A stretch of 64,000 nt of DNA from Oscillospiraceae bacterium (GTDB lineage Bacteria > Bacillota > Clostridia > Oscillospirales > CAG-272): the NCBI GenBank assembly GCA_015064155.1, contig SVST01000003.1, forward strand, positions 95,411-159,410. The letters are read 5' to 3'. Below, piece after piece: positions 42,196 through 52,300 of the stretch; position 1 is the first letter of the stretch, and each line of letters begins with the position of its first letter. The notes beneath the pieces are model-generated. The model searched no databases. It was given only the letters and a program-made list of their open reading frames with translations, and was not told the DNA's origin. Position numbers and translations under genes: made by a program.

Positions 42196-42633
42196 TCAGG
42201 ACGTCCAAAAAATGCCAAGATCTCCAAGGGGATCATATTTCCACAGAATCATCAAAAGATTTCGGAGCACAAAAAAAGAACAAAAAAAGACAATCGAAAA
42301 TATCAGGTACCAACGCGGAACCACCCACCATTTTTCTTGCTTGCGAAGCATTCGAACCAGCAGGATACCGTCCCAAACAATCATACCGATCACAAAAAGA
42401 CATACGAACGCATTGTATCGAAGTGCCTCCGGAAAATCCAATCGCAGTAACGAAGCAAGAGCTCGCGTTCCACCGCAAAACGGGCAATACAGACGCAGGA
42501 GCCCGTGAAAAGCGCACCCAAATATGGGATTGTGTTGGGCAAAATCAGAGGAAGCAAAAAAGTAAAACGAAAGCGCACCCATCAACGCGCCGATATGCAC
42601 CCATAGGTAAACCCTTTTGGGAAACCGCGCCAT
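42196..42633 (-). CDS. DUF2752 small membrane protein
   Basis: 145 aa with three to four hydrophobic segments (about 10-27, 72-95, 108-128). The DUF2752 signature CPFCGGTRALASLLRLDFPEA starts near residue 50: two Cys in C-P-x-C-G-G-T-R. Family function is not known; the CxxC suggests metal binding or thiol chemistry at the membrane. Widespread in clostridia. Confidence 0.88.
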   Translation of the reverse strand: MARFPKRVYLWVHIGALMGALSFYFFASSDFAQHNPIFGCAFHGLLRLYCPFCGGTRALASLLRLDFPEALRYNAFVCLFVIGMIVWDGILLVRMLRKQEKWWVVPRWYLIFSIVFFCSFFVLRNLLMILWKYDPLGDLGIFWTS

Positions 42634-42676
42634 CCCATCATCTCCCTCTTCTTTTCCGTGTCACGAAAAAATGCTC

Positions 42677-42710
42677 GTGGGGAAAACTTCCGAAAAGAAG
42701 TCTTCCCCAC
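42677..42710 (-). terminator. Terminator after the first glycosidase-like gene
   Basis: Stem GTGGGGAA / TTCCCCAC plus CTTC/GAAG above a two-base mismatch, then on the minus strand GAGCATTTTTT. Begins 12 bases after the stop at 42722. Confidence 0.75.
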
Positions 42711-42721
42711 AAAAATATCGG

Positions 42722-44134
42722 TTAAGCAAAGGTCACGTCGTCGCGCAAAGAAACCTCGCTCATCATCTGCTTGAGGTCACCGTCAGTATTCCACAGCATC
42801 TCTCCGTAAAGTGCTACGTGGTACATGATCTCCTCTTCAAACATACCGTCCTCAACCAATGCAGTGCAATAGAAATCACCCTTGGTTGCTTCCTTCATCT
42901 CGCGGATCATGTTGTATGCCTTGTCGCACTCGCACATCCACTGGGATTGCAGATACTTCCACTCCTTGTGCTTGCGAACAATACGGTTGTCCTTCATTGC
43001 ATCCGAGGATACGCCCATAAAGTAGGAGCCTCTCTGATGCTCGAAGTATTTACCCCACCAAAGCGTGGTAAAGGACTTGGTCACGACACCGAAACGCTCT
43101 TCGTCACCGCGTAAGGTAGCAATGTTGCGAACCAGCTCAACGGTTTCATCGTACTTATCCGCAAAATCGATAGGACGGTAGCCGAACGGGAACGCGCCGC
43201 AATCCTCCCATACGATACGAACGCGAGAATCGGTCTTTCTGATATACTCCAGCTTATCGTTAACAGAGGTTGCGTGCAGACCGAACTGAAGCTCCAATCC
43301 GGGATGCTTCTCCAAAAGGCGAGCTGCCGTGCGGTTTACAAGACCGGTTACAGCCTCGGCGATCAGAACGCCACCGATGGTCTTATGCGTGGTTTCCGTG
43401 AAGGACTGGAAGTAGATGCCGTCGATATCCAGATGTGCGAAATCTCTTTCATACTGCGCAAGGATCTCCTCGGTGAGAATTTCCAGTGCATTCATATCGG
43501 AAGCATCACACTTCTGCGACCAACCCCAAGAATATCCGAGAATGACCTCAACGTGAGAGTTGTGTGCATATTCAATGATCTCTTGGATATTCACGGGAAC
43601 AAAATCGTTCCAGATAATCACGGTATTCATCTTGAGCTTGACCATATTGTCAATATAACGGCGGTAGTCATAAATCACGTGACCCCAGGTCCAAAGACCT
43701 CTCTTGGTGATCGAAGGAGAAGAAGCCAACTCAAAATCGGGCAACACAAAATCGTTTTCGAAAGGATTGCCCCAATACGGCTGACTCTTATGTCCGTACT
43801 CTGCCTTGGTGATATACTTTGCGTAGAAATCCACACAACCGTACAAAACACCCGCATCATCGGTTCCCTCAATGTAAACGGTATCGTTCTTCACCGTAAT
43901 GACGTATCCCTCGGGTGCCGTGGGATGATTGGAAAGCTCTGCAAAAGCAGGGTTATTCTCACGGGTTCCGATGTAAATGTATTGGTGGAACAGGCTTGTA
44001 TCAATCGGCTGACCCGCCTCGATACAAGTGGGATATTCCACGGTATAGTCGAGCAAATAGTGCGTTAAGGTTTCAATTGCTTTTTTCTGAATGCCGTTTT
44101 GCGCGGCACCGTAAATGATTGCAAGTTTTTTCAT
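42722..44134 (-). CDS. Uncharacterised glycosidase-like TIM-barrel protein, copy A
   Basis: 470 aa from the ATG at 44134 (GGAGG, 5 bases). Residues 1-130 look like the small N-terminal domain of GH20/GH67/GH84 enzymes (EGYVITVKNDTVYIEGTDDA near 73, then GVLYGCVDFYAKY). From about 145 a TIM barrel begins (KRGLWTWGHVIYDYRRYIDN), with IDGIYFQSFTET near 231 holding possible catalytic acids, FGLHATSVNDKLEYI near 270 and RIVWEDCGAFPFGY near 293. No signal peptide: cytosolic. I cannot assign a GH family. It is clearly paralogous to copy B just upstream, well over half identical by eye. Confidence 0.75.
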   Translation of the reverse strand: MKKLAIIYGAAQNGIQKKAIETLTHYLLDYTVEYPTCIEAGQPIDTSLFHQYIYIGTRENNPAFAELSNHPTAPEGYVITVKNDTVYIEGTDDAGVLYGCVDFYAKYITKAEYGHKSQPYWGNPFENDFVLPDFELASSPSITKRGLWTWGHVIYDYRRYIDNMVKLKMNTVIIWNDFVPVNIQEIIEYAHNSHVEVILGYSWGWSQKCDASDMNALEILTEEILAQYERDFAHLDIDGIYFQSFTETTHKTIGGVLIAEAVTGLVNRTAARLLEKHPGLELQFGLHATSVNDKLEYIRKTDSRVRIVWEDCGAFPFGYRPIDFADKYDETVELVRNIATLRGDEERFGVVTKSFTTLWWGKYFEHQRGSYFMGVSSDAMKDNRIVRKHKEWKYLQSQWMCECDKAYNMIREMKEATKGDFYCTALVEDGMFEEEIMYHVALYGEMLWNTDGDLKQMMSEVSLRDDVTFA

Positions 44135-44166
44135 AACATCCTCCAAGATGATTTTTAGATTGTTTC

Positions 44167-44196
44167 ATTATACCACATTCAATCAACAAATAGCAA
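44167..44196 (-). promoter_or_regulatory. Promoter of glycosidase-like copy A
   Basis: Minus strand extended -10 TGTGG-TATAAT (-10 at 44167-44172) with a weak -35 TTGCTA (44191-44196) at 18 bases. Confidence 0.6.
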
Positions 44197-44238
44197 CCGC
44201 ATTTTTTTTGTTAAAGCACCTCTTTTTTTTGTTAAAAA

Positions 44239-44272
44239 AGAAAGCAAATTCAAGCGAATGAATCTGCTTTCT
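44239..44272 (-). terminator. Terminator after glycosidase-like copy B
   Basis: Stem AGAAAGCA / TGCTTTCT with an inner ATTC/GAAT pairing; followed on the minus strand by TTTTTTAAC. The two copies are thus separate transcripts. Confidence 0.7.
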
Positions 44273-44297
44273 TCTTATTCGGCGATGGAAAAATCAA

Positions 44298-45707
44298 TTA
44301 TGCAAAGGTTACGTCGTCACGCAGAGCAACCTCGGTGATCATATCCTCGATGTTGCCGTCGGTGTTCCACAGCATTTCCCCGTAAAGTGCTACGATATAC
44401 TGCAGATCCTTTTCGAAAAGCCCATCCTCAACCAGTGCCGTACAATACATATCGCCACCCGTGGCCTCCTTCATCGCGCGGATCATCTCATACGCACGCG
44501 GAGCGTAGGTCAGCCAATATGCCTGCACGTATTTCCAGGTTTTATGCTTGCGAACGATGCGGTTTTTCTGAATCGCATCAGAGGAGGTTCCCAAGAAATA
44601 CGAGCCGCGCTGATGCTCAAATTCATCCCACGCGAGCTTGGTAAATGCCTTGGTCACAACACCGAAGCGTTCCTCTTCTCCGCGAAGCCGTGCGATGTTG
44701 CAAACGAAATCCTTTACCTCGTCAAAGCGTTCGATCTTGCTCTTGGGAATGTAACCGAACGGGAACACACCGCAGTTTTCCCAAAGGATGCGAATACGGG
44801 GATCGGTATTTTTGATATATTCCAGCTTGTTTTTCACCGAGGTGGCATGCAAACCGAACTGCAGCTCCAAATCGGGCTTCAGCTTAAAGATTTCAGCAGC
44901 GGTCTTGTTCACGAAATTCGTGACCGCCTCGGCAATCATCACACCGTCCAGCTCTTCCTTGGAGGTTTCGGTAACCGATTGGAAGTAGATTCCGTCGATA
45001 TCCAAGGGCAGGTAGTCGCGCTTATACTGCTCCACGACCTTAATGCTCGTTTGATCAAGCTCGTTGATTTTAAAGTTAGCGGCACCGTCTTCCCAGCCCC
45101 ACGCATAACCAAGGATCACCTTGATCCCCGAATCATGTGCGTATTGTGTAATCTCGCTGATATTTACGGGCAAAAAATCGTTCCAGATAATCACGGTGTT
45201 CATCTTGAGCTTGACCATGTTATCAATGTAGGAACGGTAATCGTAGATCACGTGACCCCACGTCCAAAGACCTCGATTTTTGATCGAAGGTGCGGAAGCC
45301 AATTCAAAATCGGGGAAAACAACGTCGTTCTCAAAGGGATTCTTCCAATAGGGCTGAGATTTATGGGTAAATTCCACCGTTGTAACGTACTTTGCATAGA
45401 AATCAACGCATCCGTACAAGACCCCTGCATCGTCGTATCCCTCGATGTAGGCAACTCCGTCCTTTACCGTGATCACGTATCCCTCGGGAGCCGTTGGGTG
45501 CTGTTCCAACGCCGCAAACGCAGGATTGTTTTCCTTGGTTCCAACGTAAATAAACTGACTGAACAAGCTCTCATCAATCGGTTGACCCGCAGCAATACAG
45601 GTTGGATATTCCACCGTGTAATCCAACAGCTCGCGAGAAAGAACCTCGAGTGCCTTTTTTTGAACACCGTTCGACGCGGAGCCGTAAACAATCGCAATTT
45701 TTTTCAT
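44298..45707 (-). CDS. Uncharacterised glycosidase-like TIM-barrel protein, copy B
   Basis: 469-aa paralog of the downstream copy A, same two-domain layout and no signal peptide. Shared blocks include GYVITVK (near 72), GVLYGCVDFYAKYVT, GLWTWGHVIYDYRSYIDNMV, VILGYAWGWED, LDIDGIYFQSVTETSKEEL near 227, and FEHQRGSYFLGTSSDA near 370. Differences: VWEDCG of copy A reads LWENCG here, so one acidic residue is lost, hinting at divergent activity. GAGGGATAG precedes the ATG. Both may act on oligosaccharides or glycosides taken up by the cell; inference only. Confidence 0.75.
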   Translation of the reverse strand: MKKIAIVYGSASNGVQKKALEVLSRELLDYTVEYPTCIAAGQPIDESLFSQFIYVGTKENNPAFAALEQHPTAPEGYVITVKDGVAYIEGYDDAGVLYGCVDFYAKYVTTVEFTHKSQPYWKNPFENDVVFPDFELASAPSIKNRGLWTWGHVIYDYRSYIDNMVKLKMNTVIIWNDFLPVNISEITQYAHDSGIKVILGYAWGWEDGAANFKINELDQTSIKVVEQYKRDYLPLDIDGIYFQSVTETSKEELDGVMIAEAVTNFVNKTAAEIFKLKPDLELQFGLHATSVKNKLEYIKNTDPRIRILWENCGVFPFGYIPKSKIERFDEVKDFVCNIARLRGEEERFGVVTKAFTKLAWDEFEHQRGSYFLGTSSDAIQKNRIVRKHKTWKYVQAYWLTYAPRAYEMIRAMKEATGGDMYCTALVEDGLFEKDLQYIVALYGEMLWNTDGNIEDMITEVALRDDVTFA

Positions 45708-45813
45708 ATCTATCCCTCACAAAAAATCGTTTTTTCTTGATTATAAATCAAAATAGTTGTTTCTTCCTTGAAATTTTTGATAAAATGTTCTTTTTTCTTC
45801 GTTTTCTTGATAT

Positions 45814-46452
45814 TTATGAAAGCAAGTCGGAAAAAGAACCGACGTATACGTCGTATTCGCGTTTCATGCGCGTGACCTCATCCGCACTCTGTGCATCGTA
45901 CACCGCATAGGTCTTGTAGCCCGCTTTTTTTGCATTGGTAAGCGCAATCAAGCTATCGTCGAAATAATGAATGCTTGACGGCTCGCATTCCAGCATTTCA
46001 GCCACCCGATAGAAGAGCCTTGTATCGGATTTTGTCAATCCAAAATCGTCTACCGACCAAATCTTTTCAAACAGATCGTAAACCCCGTTTTTTTGCAGGC
46101 AAGGATCGGTTACCAGGTGAGGGCTTGCCGTCAACACGAAAAGTCTTGCCCCCTGCGCGTGAAGTTGACGTAAATAGGCTTCCACTCCGGGCTTCAACAC
46201 GATATTGTGCGTGTACTGATAAACCAGATTATTCTCGATCTCGGAAACGATATGATCGACACTGTCGCGAACCCCAAGCTCGTTGACGTAATATTCGGCG
46301 GAACCGCGGTACCCCAACGGAGTCAGAATTTTCAACAGCTCTTCTCCGTATGCGATCCCCGCGTCGTCGGCAATCTTCAAGATTCCCTTCGCGAAAAACC
46401 GCATGGAATCGATCAGCGTGCCGTCCAGATCAAACATATAAATTTTTTTCAT
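45814..46452 (-). CDS. HAD-family phosphatase
   Basis: 212-aa haloacid dehalogenase superfamily hydrolase. Motif I FDLDGTLIDS (residues 7-16, Asp8 and Asp10), motif II FVLTASPH near 107, motif III Lys in GLTKSD near 137, motif IV HYFDDSLIALTNAKKAG near 162. The alpha-helical cap after motif I makes it subfamily I, similar to phosphoglycolate or sugar phosphate phosphatases. Substrate not predictable. Divergent from the acyltransferase gene, each with its own promoter. Confidence 0.88.
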   Translation of the reverse strand: MKKIYMFDLDGTLIDSMRFFAKGILKIADDAGIAYGEELLKILTPLGYRGSAEYYVNELGVRDSVDHIVSEIENNLVYQYTHNIVLKPGVEAYLRQLHAQGARLFVLTASPHLVTDPCLQKNGVYDLFEKIWSVDDFGLTKSDTRLFYRVAEMLECEPSSIHYFDDSLIALTNAKKAGYKTYAVYDAQSADEVTRMKREYDVYVGSFSDLLS

Positions 46453-46482
46453 TCTTCGCGTCCTTTAAGAAAAATTTTCTAC

Positions 46483-46511
46483 ATTATACCACATTTTGCA
46501 TTCTTTTTCAA
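46483..46511 (-). promoter_or_regulatory. Promoter of the HAD gene
   Basis: Minus strand -35 TTGAAA (46506-46511), 17-base spacer ending TGTGG, -10 TATAAT (46483-46488). Confidence 0.85.
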
Positions 46512-46527
46512 GAGTTCAAAAAAAATA

Positions 46528-46556
46528 TTGCACTTTTCGCAAATTTGTGTTATAAT
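46528..46556 (+). promoter_or_regulatory. Promoter of the acyltransferase-araM operon
   Basis: -35 TTGCAC (46528-46533), 17-base spacer, -10 TATAAT (46551-46556). Confidence 0.82.
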
Positions 46557-46619
46557 AAAGGGAACGCTCCGATTTTCTCGAAAAAAAGCAGGATCTCACT
46601 AAGAAACGGTGGTGATTTT

Positions 46620-47909
46620 ATGAAAATCAAATGTAAAAACAAGAGCTACGAGCAGGTCATGAGCATCCCTCGTCCCAAGCATCAAAAACCACTCAAGCAG
46701 GGTCTTTTCTGGCGCGTTTTGCTGCGGATCGTTTCGATTCCCGATCTTTTGGCAACTCGCTTCCGTGTGAATAAAATCGGTATGGAGCGTCTTGAAAAAA
46801 AAGAGCCCGCGCTGATTCTGATGAATCACTCCTCCTTTATCGATTTAAAAATCGCATCTACCCTACTCTTTCCCCGCCGATTCAACGTCGTTTGTACGTC
46901 GGACGGTTTTGTGGGCATGAATTGGCTGATGCGACAGCTTGGCTGTATTTCCACAAAAAAATTCATCTTTGATCTGAGCCTGGTGCGCGATATGATATAT
47001 ACCGTAAAAAGCTTGAAAAGCTCGGTGCTTCTCTATCCCGAGGCAAGCTATTCCTTTGACGGAACCGCAACTCCTCTCCCCGAAAGCTTAGGTCAGTGCA
47101 TCAAAATGCTGGGTGTTCCCGTCGTGATGATCGAAACGCACGGTGCATTTGCGCGTCAACCGCTTTACAACAATCTCAAAAAGCGGAAGGTTCAGGTAAC
47201 GGCAGACATGAAATATCTGCTTTCCCCCGAAGAGATCCAAGAAAAAAGTGCAGAGGAAATCAACGAAATCTTATCTCGCGAATTTTCATTTGACGCTTTT
47301 GCTTGGCAAAAGGAGAATCGGATTCGGATCGATGAACCGTTCCGTGCCGAATCGCTCAATCGCGTGCTTTACAAATGCCCCGCCTGCAAACGGGAGGGTG
47401 GAATGCGCGCCGATGGAACCGAGCTCTTTTGCACACATTGCGGCAAGCGGTATCACATGGACGAATACGGGCAGCTGCGAGCAAAGGACGGTGTTACCGA
47501 ATTTTCGCATATCCCCGATTGGTACGCGTGGGAAAGAGCCGAGGTTCGCCGCGAATTGGAAGACGGCAGCTACCGTCTTGATTGCGACGTGGAAATCTGC
47601 ATGCTGGTGAACACCAAAACGCTGTACCGTGTGGGGGACGGACACCTGATACACGACGTCAACGGCTTTTCGTTGGTCGGTTGTGACGGTAAGCTATGCT
47701 ACACGCAAAAGCCGATCGCCTCCTATAGCCTGTATGCCGACTTTTATTGGTATGAAATGGGCGACGTGATCTGCATCGGCAATCAACACGAGCTTTATTA
47801 TTGCTTCCCCAAAACCGATGGCGACATCGTTGCGAAAACCAGACTTGCCACCGAAGAGCTGTTTAAAATCGTAAAGGCGGCAAGAGCCGACAGAAAAAGA
47901 AAAGTATAG
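46620..47909 (+). CDS. PlsC-type acyltransferase with zinc-ribbon insertion or tail
   Basis: 429 aa from the ATG at 46620. Residues about 40-240 form a lysophosphatidic acid acyltransferase domain: NHSSFIDLKIA near residue 67 (NHx4D, catalytic His-Asp) and SVLLYPEASYSFDG near 138 (glycerol phosphate-binding P-E-x region). Residues about 255-285 hold a zinc ribbon, CPACKREGG and CTHCGKRYHMDEYG. The last 140 residues are an uncharacterised beta-rich domain. No clear transmembrane helix, so peripheral membrane binding is likely. Ribosome site GGTGGTGA. 65 bases before araM, probably one transcript. Confidence 0.82.
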   Translation: MKIKCKNKSYEQVMSIPRPKHQKPLKQGLFWRVLLRIVSIPDLLATRFRVNKIGMERLEKKEPALILMNHSSFIDLKIASTLLFPRRFNVVCTSDGFVGMNWLMRQLGCISTKKFIFDLSLVRDMIYTVKSLKSSVLLYPEASYSFDGTATPLPESLGQCIKMLGVPVVMIETHGAFARQPLYNNLKKRKVQVTADMKYLLSPEEIQEKSAEEINEILSREFSFDAFAWQKENRIRIDEPFRAESLNRVLYKCPACKREGGMRADGTELFCTHCGKRYHMDEYGQLRAKDGVTEFSHIPDWYAWERAEVRRELEDGSYRLDCDVEICMLVNTKTLYRVGDGHLIHDVNGFSLVGCDGKLCYTQKPIASYSLYADFYWYEMGDVICIGNQHELYYCFPKTDGDIVAKTRLATEELFKIVKAARADRKRKV

Positions 47910-47974
47910 GTCTTCATTGTGCAAGCATTTCATTGTACGCTGTGATAAAAAAACATAGAAATAGGAGAAATAAA

Positions 47975-49279
47975 ATGGTTTTTCAGAATGAATTTCAATG
48001 TAGTTGCGGAAAGCTCCACAAGGCTATGCTTGATGACGTGATCATCGGCAAGGGTGTAATCAAACAGCTTCCGCAGATCGTTGCAAGATATCACGCAAAA
48101 AAGGTGTTTGTCTTTGCTGACCCCAACACCGACCGTGCGGCAGGTAACCGCGTGGCAGAGATTTTGCGTGAAAGCGGAATTGCCTACACCAAATACGTGT
48201 TTGCATCGGCAGAGCTTGAGCCGGATGAAAAAGCGGTTGGCTCGATCATGATGCACTATGATGCCTCGTGCGACCTGATCGTTGGCGTTGGCTCGGGAGT
48301 ATTGAACGACATCGGCAAAATCCTTGCCAAAATTTCGGGAAATCCTTACGTCATCGTTGGAACCGCCCCCTCGATGGACGGCTATGCATCGGCATCCTCC
48401 TCGATGGCACGCGACGGCTTGAAGATCTCTCTTTCCACAAAGTCGGCAAACGTCATCATCGGTGACGTTGAGATTCTCAAAACCGCACCTGTAAAGATGA
48501 TGGTTTCGGGTCTTGGCGATATGTTGGCAAAGTACGTCAGCATCTGCGAGTGGCGGATCTCCAATCTGCTCAACGGCGAATACTACTGCCCCACCATTGC
48601 AAACACGGTAAAAGCTGCCCTCAAAAAATGCGTTGAAAACGCATCGGGACTGCTGGTGCGCGACGAGGTTGCGGTGGAAGCGGTATTTGAAGGACTGGTA
48701 CTCAGCGGAATTGCCATGAACTATGCAGGCATCAGCCGTCCCGCATCGGGCGCGGAGCATTACATCTCGCACGTATGGGATATGCGCGGCTTGGAATTCG
48801 GAACGCCCGTAGATTTCCACGGTATTCAGTGCGCGATCGGAACGCTGTATGCCGCAAAGATTTATGAGCAGATCAAAAAAATTACGCCAAACCGCGAAAA
48901 GGCTTTGGCTTACGTACAAGCCTTCGACCTTGATGCCTACAACAAGGATCTGAAAGACTTTTTGGGTGTTGCCGCAGACTCGATGATCGAATTGGAAAAG
49001 AAAGAAAAGAAATACGACAAGCAAGCGCACGCAAAACGCTTGGAGATTATTTTGGCAAATTGGGAAGAAATCCTCAAGATCATCGACGAGGAGATTCCCT
49101 CGGTTGCGTTCCTTGAGAAGCTGATGGATGAAATCAACGCTCCCAAAACCGCTGCGGACATCGGCATCGACGAGTCTTTGGTCCCCATGAGCTTTGTTAC
49201 GTCAAAGGACATCCGCGATAAATACGTCCTCCCCCGACTTGTCTGGGATCTCGGGATTATGGATGAGTTGAAATTCTGA
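47975..49279 (+). CDS. araM: sn-glycerol-1-phosphate dehydrogenase (AraM/EgsA)
   Basis: 434-aa iron/zinc-dependent polyol dehydrogenase that reduces dihydroxyacetone phosphate to sn-glycerol 1-phosphate. Starts at the ATG at 47975 (AGGAG). NAD-binding GVGSGVLNDIGKIL near residue 96, TAPSMDGYASASSSM near 122, and metal-ligand region GLGDMLAKY near 173 plus GAEHYISHVWDM near 252. Length matches the AraM type rather than shorter archaeal EgsA. G1P is the archaeal-handed lipid precursor; in Bacillus it feeds PcrB. Pairing with an acyltransferase suggests a G1P-based lipid (inference). Confidence 0.92.
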   Translation: MVFQNEFQCSCGKLHKAMLDDVIIGKGVIKQLPQIVARYHAKKVFVFADPNTDRAAGNRVAEILRESGIAYTKYVFASAELEPDEKAVGSIMMHYDASCDLIVGVGSGVLNDIGKILAKISGNPYVIVGTAPSMDGYASASSSMARDGLKISLSTKSANVIIGDVEILKTAPVKMMVSGLGDMLAKYVSICEWRISNLLNGEYYCPTIANTVKAALKKCVENASGLLVRDEVAVEAVFEGLVLSGIAMNYAGISRPASGAEHYISHVWDMRGLEFGTPVDFHGIQCAIGTLYAAKIYEQIKKITPNREKALAYVQAFDLDAYNKDLKDFLGVAADSMIELEKKEKKYDKQAHAKRLEIILANWEEILKIIDEEIPSVAFLEKLMDEINAPKTAADIGIDESLVPMSFVTSKDIRDKYVLPRLVWDLGIMDELKF

Positions 49280-49302
49280 AACACATATCAACATATAAAA
49301 CC

Positions 49303-49338
49303 CCACCCGCCGCCGGGCAATCACTCGGCGGCGGGTGG
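49303..49338. terminator. Bidirectional terminator between araM and the BspA-like gene
   Basis: Perfect 13-bp GC-rich stem (CCACCCGCCGCCG and complement), 10-base loop, T7 on the plus strand and GGTTTTAT on the minus strand. Confidence 0.94.
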
Positions 49339-49374
49339 TTTTTTTGATCAATGGATTCATTCTGTAAGAACCGT

Positions 49375-52300
49375 TTAGGAAAGAGATACAGAACCACCGA
49401 TGCAAGCCAGTTCGGTAGCGGGGACTTGGTAGTTCCAAGATGAGCCCTTGGAAATAGTATTCCATGTTTCTATTGAGCCATTAAAAGCGATATTGGTAAG
49501 TTTTGTACAATGTGAAAAAGCACAAGAACCGATTTCGGTTATACTGTTTGGAATAACGATATTCTGCAAGCTACTGCAATTTTCGAAAGCATATCCGCCA
49601 ATCGTCATTAAGCCTTCCGGCAAATTGACCTCGACAAGATTTTTACAATTAAAAAACGCATATCCATCAATTGTCGTAACACCTGTTCCCAACGTCACTT
49701 TTGTCAAATTACCGCAAGAACTAAAGGCATTATATCCTACATGTGTGACACTGTTGGGAATCGTCACATTTTTCAATGCGTTACATTGGTAAAAAGCGTA
49801 ACTGTCAATCTTGTTTACACCTTCCTTAATTGTCAAATTTGTCAATGCCGTGCAGCCGGAAAAAGCAGAGTTACCAACCGTTGTAACACCTTCGCCAATT
49901 ACCACATTTCTAAGAGCTATACACGATTTGAAGACAGACTGACCAAGATCTGTCACGGTATCTGGAAGAATGATTGTCTGCAGAGCACTGCAATTAAGGA
50001 AAGCATCTCCGCCAATCGTCATTAAGCCTTCCGGCAAATTGATCTCGACAAGATTTTTACAATTATAAAACGCATATCCATCAATAGTCGTAACGCCTGT
50101 TCCCAATGTCACTTTTGTCAAATTGCCGCAAGAACTAAAGGCATTATATCCTACATGTGTGATACTGTTTGGAATCGTCACATTTTTCAATGCATTACAT
50201 TTGGTAAACGCATAGGAGTCGATCTTGTTTACACCTTCTCTAATCGTCAGATTTATTAATGCCGTACAGCCGGAGAACGCAGAGCCACCGATCGTTGCAA
50301 CACTGTTTCCAATTACGACACTTGTAAGTCCTACACAGCCGGAAAATGCACTGTTGTTTAGGGTGGTTACACTGTTCGGTATCACAATCTCCTTCAATCG
50401 GCTGCAATTTTGGAAAGCAGCTCCGCCAATCGTCATTAAGCTTTCCGGCAAATTGATCTCGACAAGATTTTTACAATTATAAAATGCATATCCATCAATA
50501 GTCGTAACGCCTGTTCCCAACGTTACTTTTTTCAAATTGCCGCAAGAACTAAAGGCATTATATCCTACATGTGTGATACTGTTTGGAATCGTCACATTTT
50601 TCAATGCATTACAATTGGTAAACGCATAAGAGCCAATCTTATTTACACTTTCTCTAATCGTCAGGCTTGTTAATGCCGTACAGCCGGAGAACGCAGAGTC
50701 ACCGATCGTTGCAACACTGTTCCCAATTACGGCACTTGTAAGTCCTACACAACCGGAAAAAGCACTGTTATTTAGGGTGGTTACACTGTTCGGTATCACA
50801 ATCTCCTTCAATCGGCTGCAATTTTGGAAAGCAGCTCCGCCAATCGTCATTAAGCCTTCCGGCAAATTGATCTCGGAAAGATTTTTACAATTATAAAATG
50901 CATATCCATCAATTGTCGTAACTCCGGTTCCCAACGTCACTTTTGTCAAATTGCCGCAAGAACTAAAGGCATTATATCCTACATGTGTTATAGTGTTGGA
51001 AAAAATAACCGTTTTTAAACTACCGCAACCGTTAAACGCATAATTTGCAATTTTTGTTACAGGAAGCCCTTTATACTTCGACGGAATTACCACATCCGCA
51101 ACGGTAGCACTGTATTTTTTGATTTGATAATATGCGTCTTTGAGTTCAAACTCCAAGCCGATGTCCTCATAAGCGGCACCGCAACTTTCACACCGATCAT
51201 CTGTCCCATAAGCGTGAATATGTACTTTTTCGGGATCCGGATCATCCGGTGAAAGCTCACTCGTCGGCGGCTCACTCGTTGACGGTTCTCCCGTCGACGG
51301 CTCACTCGCGGGAGGCTCGGTCGGGTCATCGGAAGCGGGTGTTTTCACCTCAAAGGTTGCAATATCCCACCGACACAACGGATCCGGATCGTGTTCCCAC
51401 TCACCAAACCATTTATTGTATTTCATTTTGATTGCCAAATCAAACAGCTCAACGTATACCGTAACCTTGGCTTCAACGGTAAATCCGTGATTGTCATCGT
51501 CCCAATTGGTTGAATCAAATGCAAGTGTTCCATTGCCCTCTACACCGATCTTTACCAATGCGAACTCCAACACGTTTACGTTGCCGATGTAAATCATCAC
51601 CGATGCATTGAACGCCTGCAAATCGCCCTCGGCTTGCATTTCGGCTTTCAGCGACATGTCGAAATTTGACTCATTTTCTGCATCTGCCATTCCGTTATCG
51701 GTCAGTGCAACAAATTCACCGTTGCGGAAAATATCCATCTGATATTCCAAGGAACGGTTATAAGAACAAGTTAAGGTTGTTCCCGCCTTGACGTTGCCTT
51801 GCAGGTCGGTGTAAATCATAACACCAATGGTAAATACACCACTAACCTTATCACTTGTAGGACCGGTGCGTACCGAAAAAGCGCCGCCTTTCCATGTGAA
51901 GAAAGCAATCGGTAACAGCTTTTCATTTAAACCGTCAAGATATAACGAGGGGTCATCCTCATCTCCCCACAAAACCTGCCTTGTGGAGGTTCCGGAAAGC
52001 TCCAAATCAAAGTTGCCCTGCAAAGTTGCATTTGCAGTGATATTTCCATACGTTTTGAGAGATAAATTTTCAAAACCGTCCTTTACAGACCATTCCTTGC
52101 CCTTTCCACCGAGAATTCCAAGCCCCAAATTTTCAAGCGAGGCACTTCCTTTCAGTGTCAAGCTTGCCTCGGTGGAGATTTTTTCCCCAAGATCGTCATA
52201 GGTTAATACGGGCGGATCGCAGATCTGACAAGCACGAAGCCTCATATCCGTTGCCGCACTGTCCAAATCGGTTGCATGCTTACTTTTTGCAAGGCAATGA

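Noticed and set aside
44544..45740. 398-codon plus-strand frame over glycosidase-like copy B
   Set aside because: Antisense shadow; the minus strand gives a conserved protein with a paralog next door.
47930..49030. 366-codon minus-strand frame over araM
   Set aside because: Antisense shadow of a well-recognised G1P dehydrogenase.
49500..51000. CRISPR-like regularly spaced repeats
   Set aside because: The 69-bp periodicity is in frame and encodes 23-aa LRR units; there are no unique spacers or cas genes.
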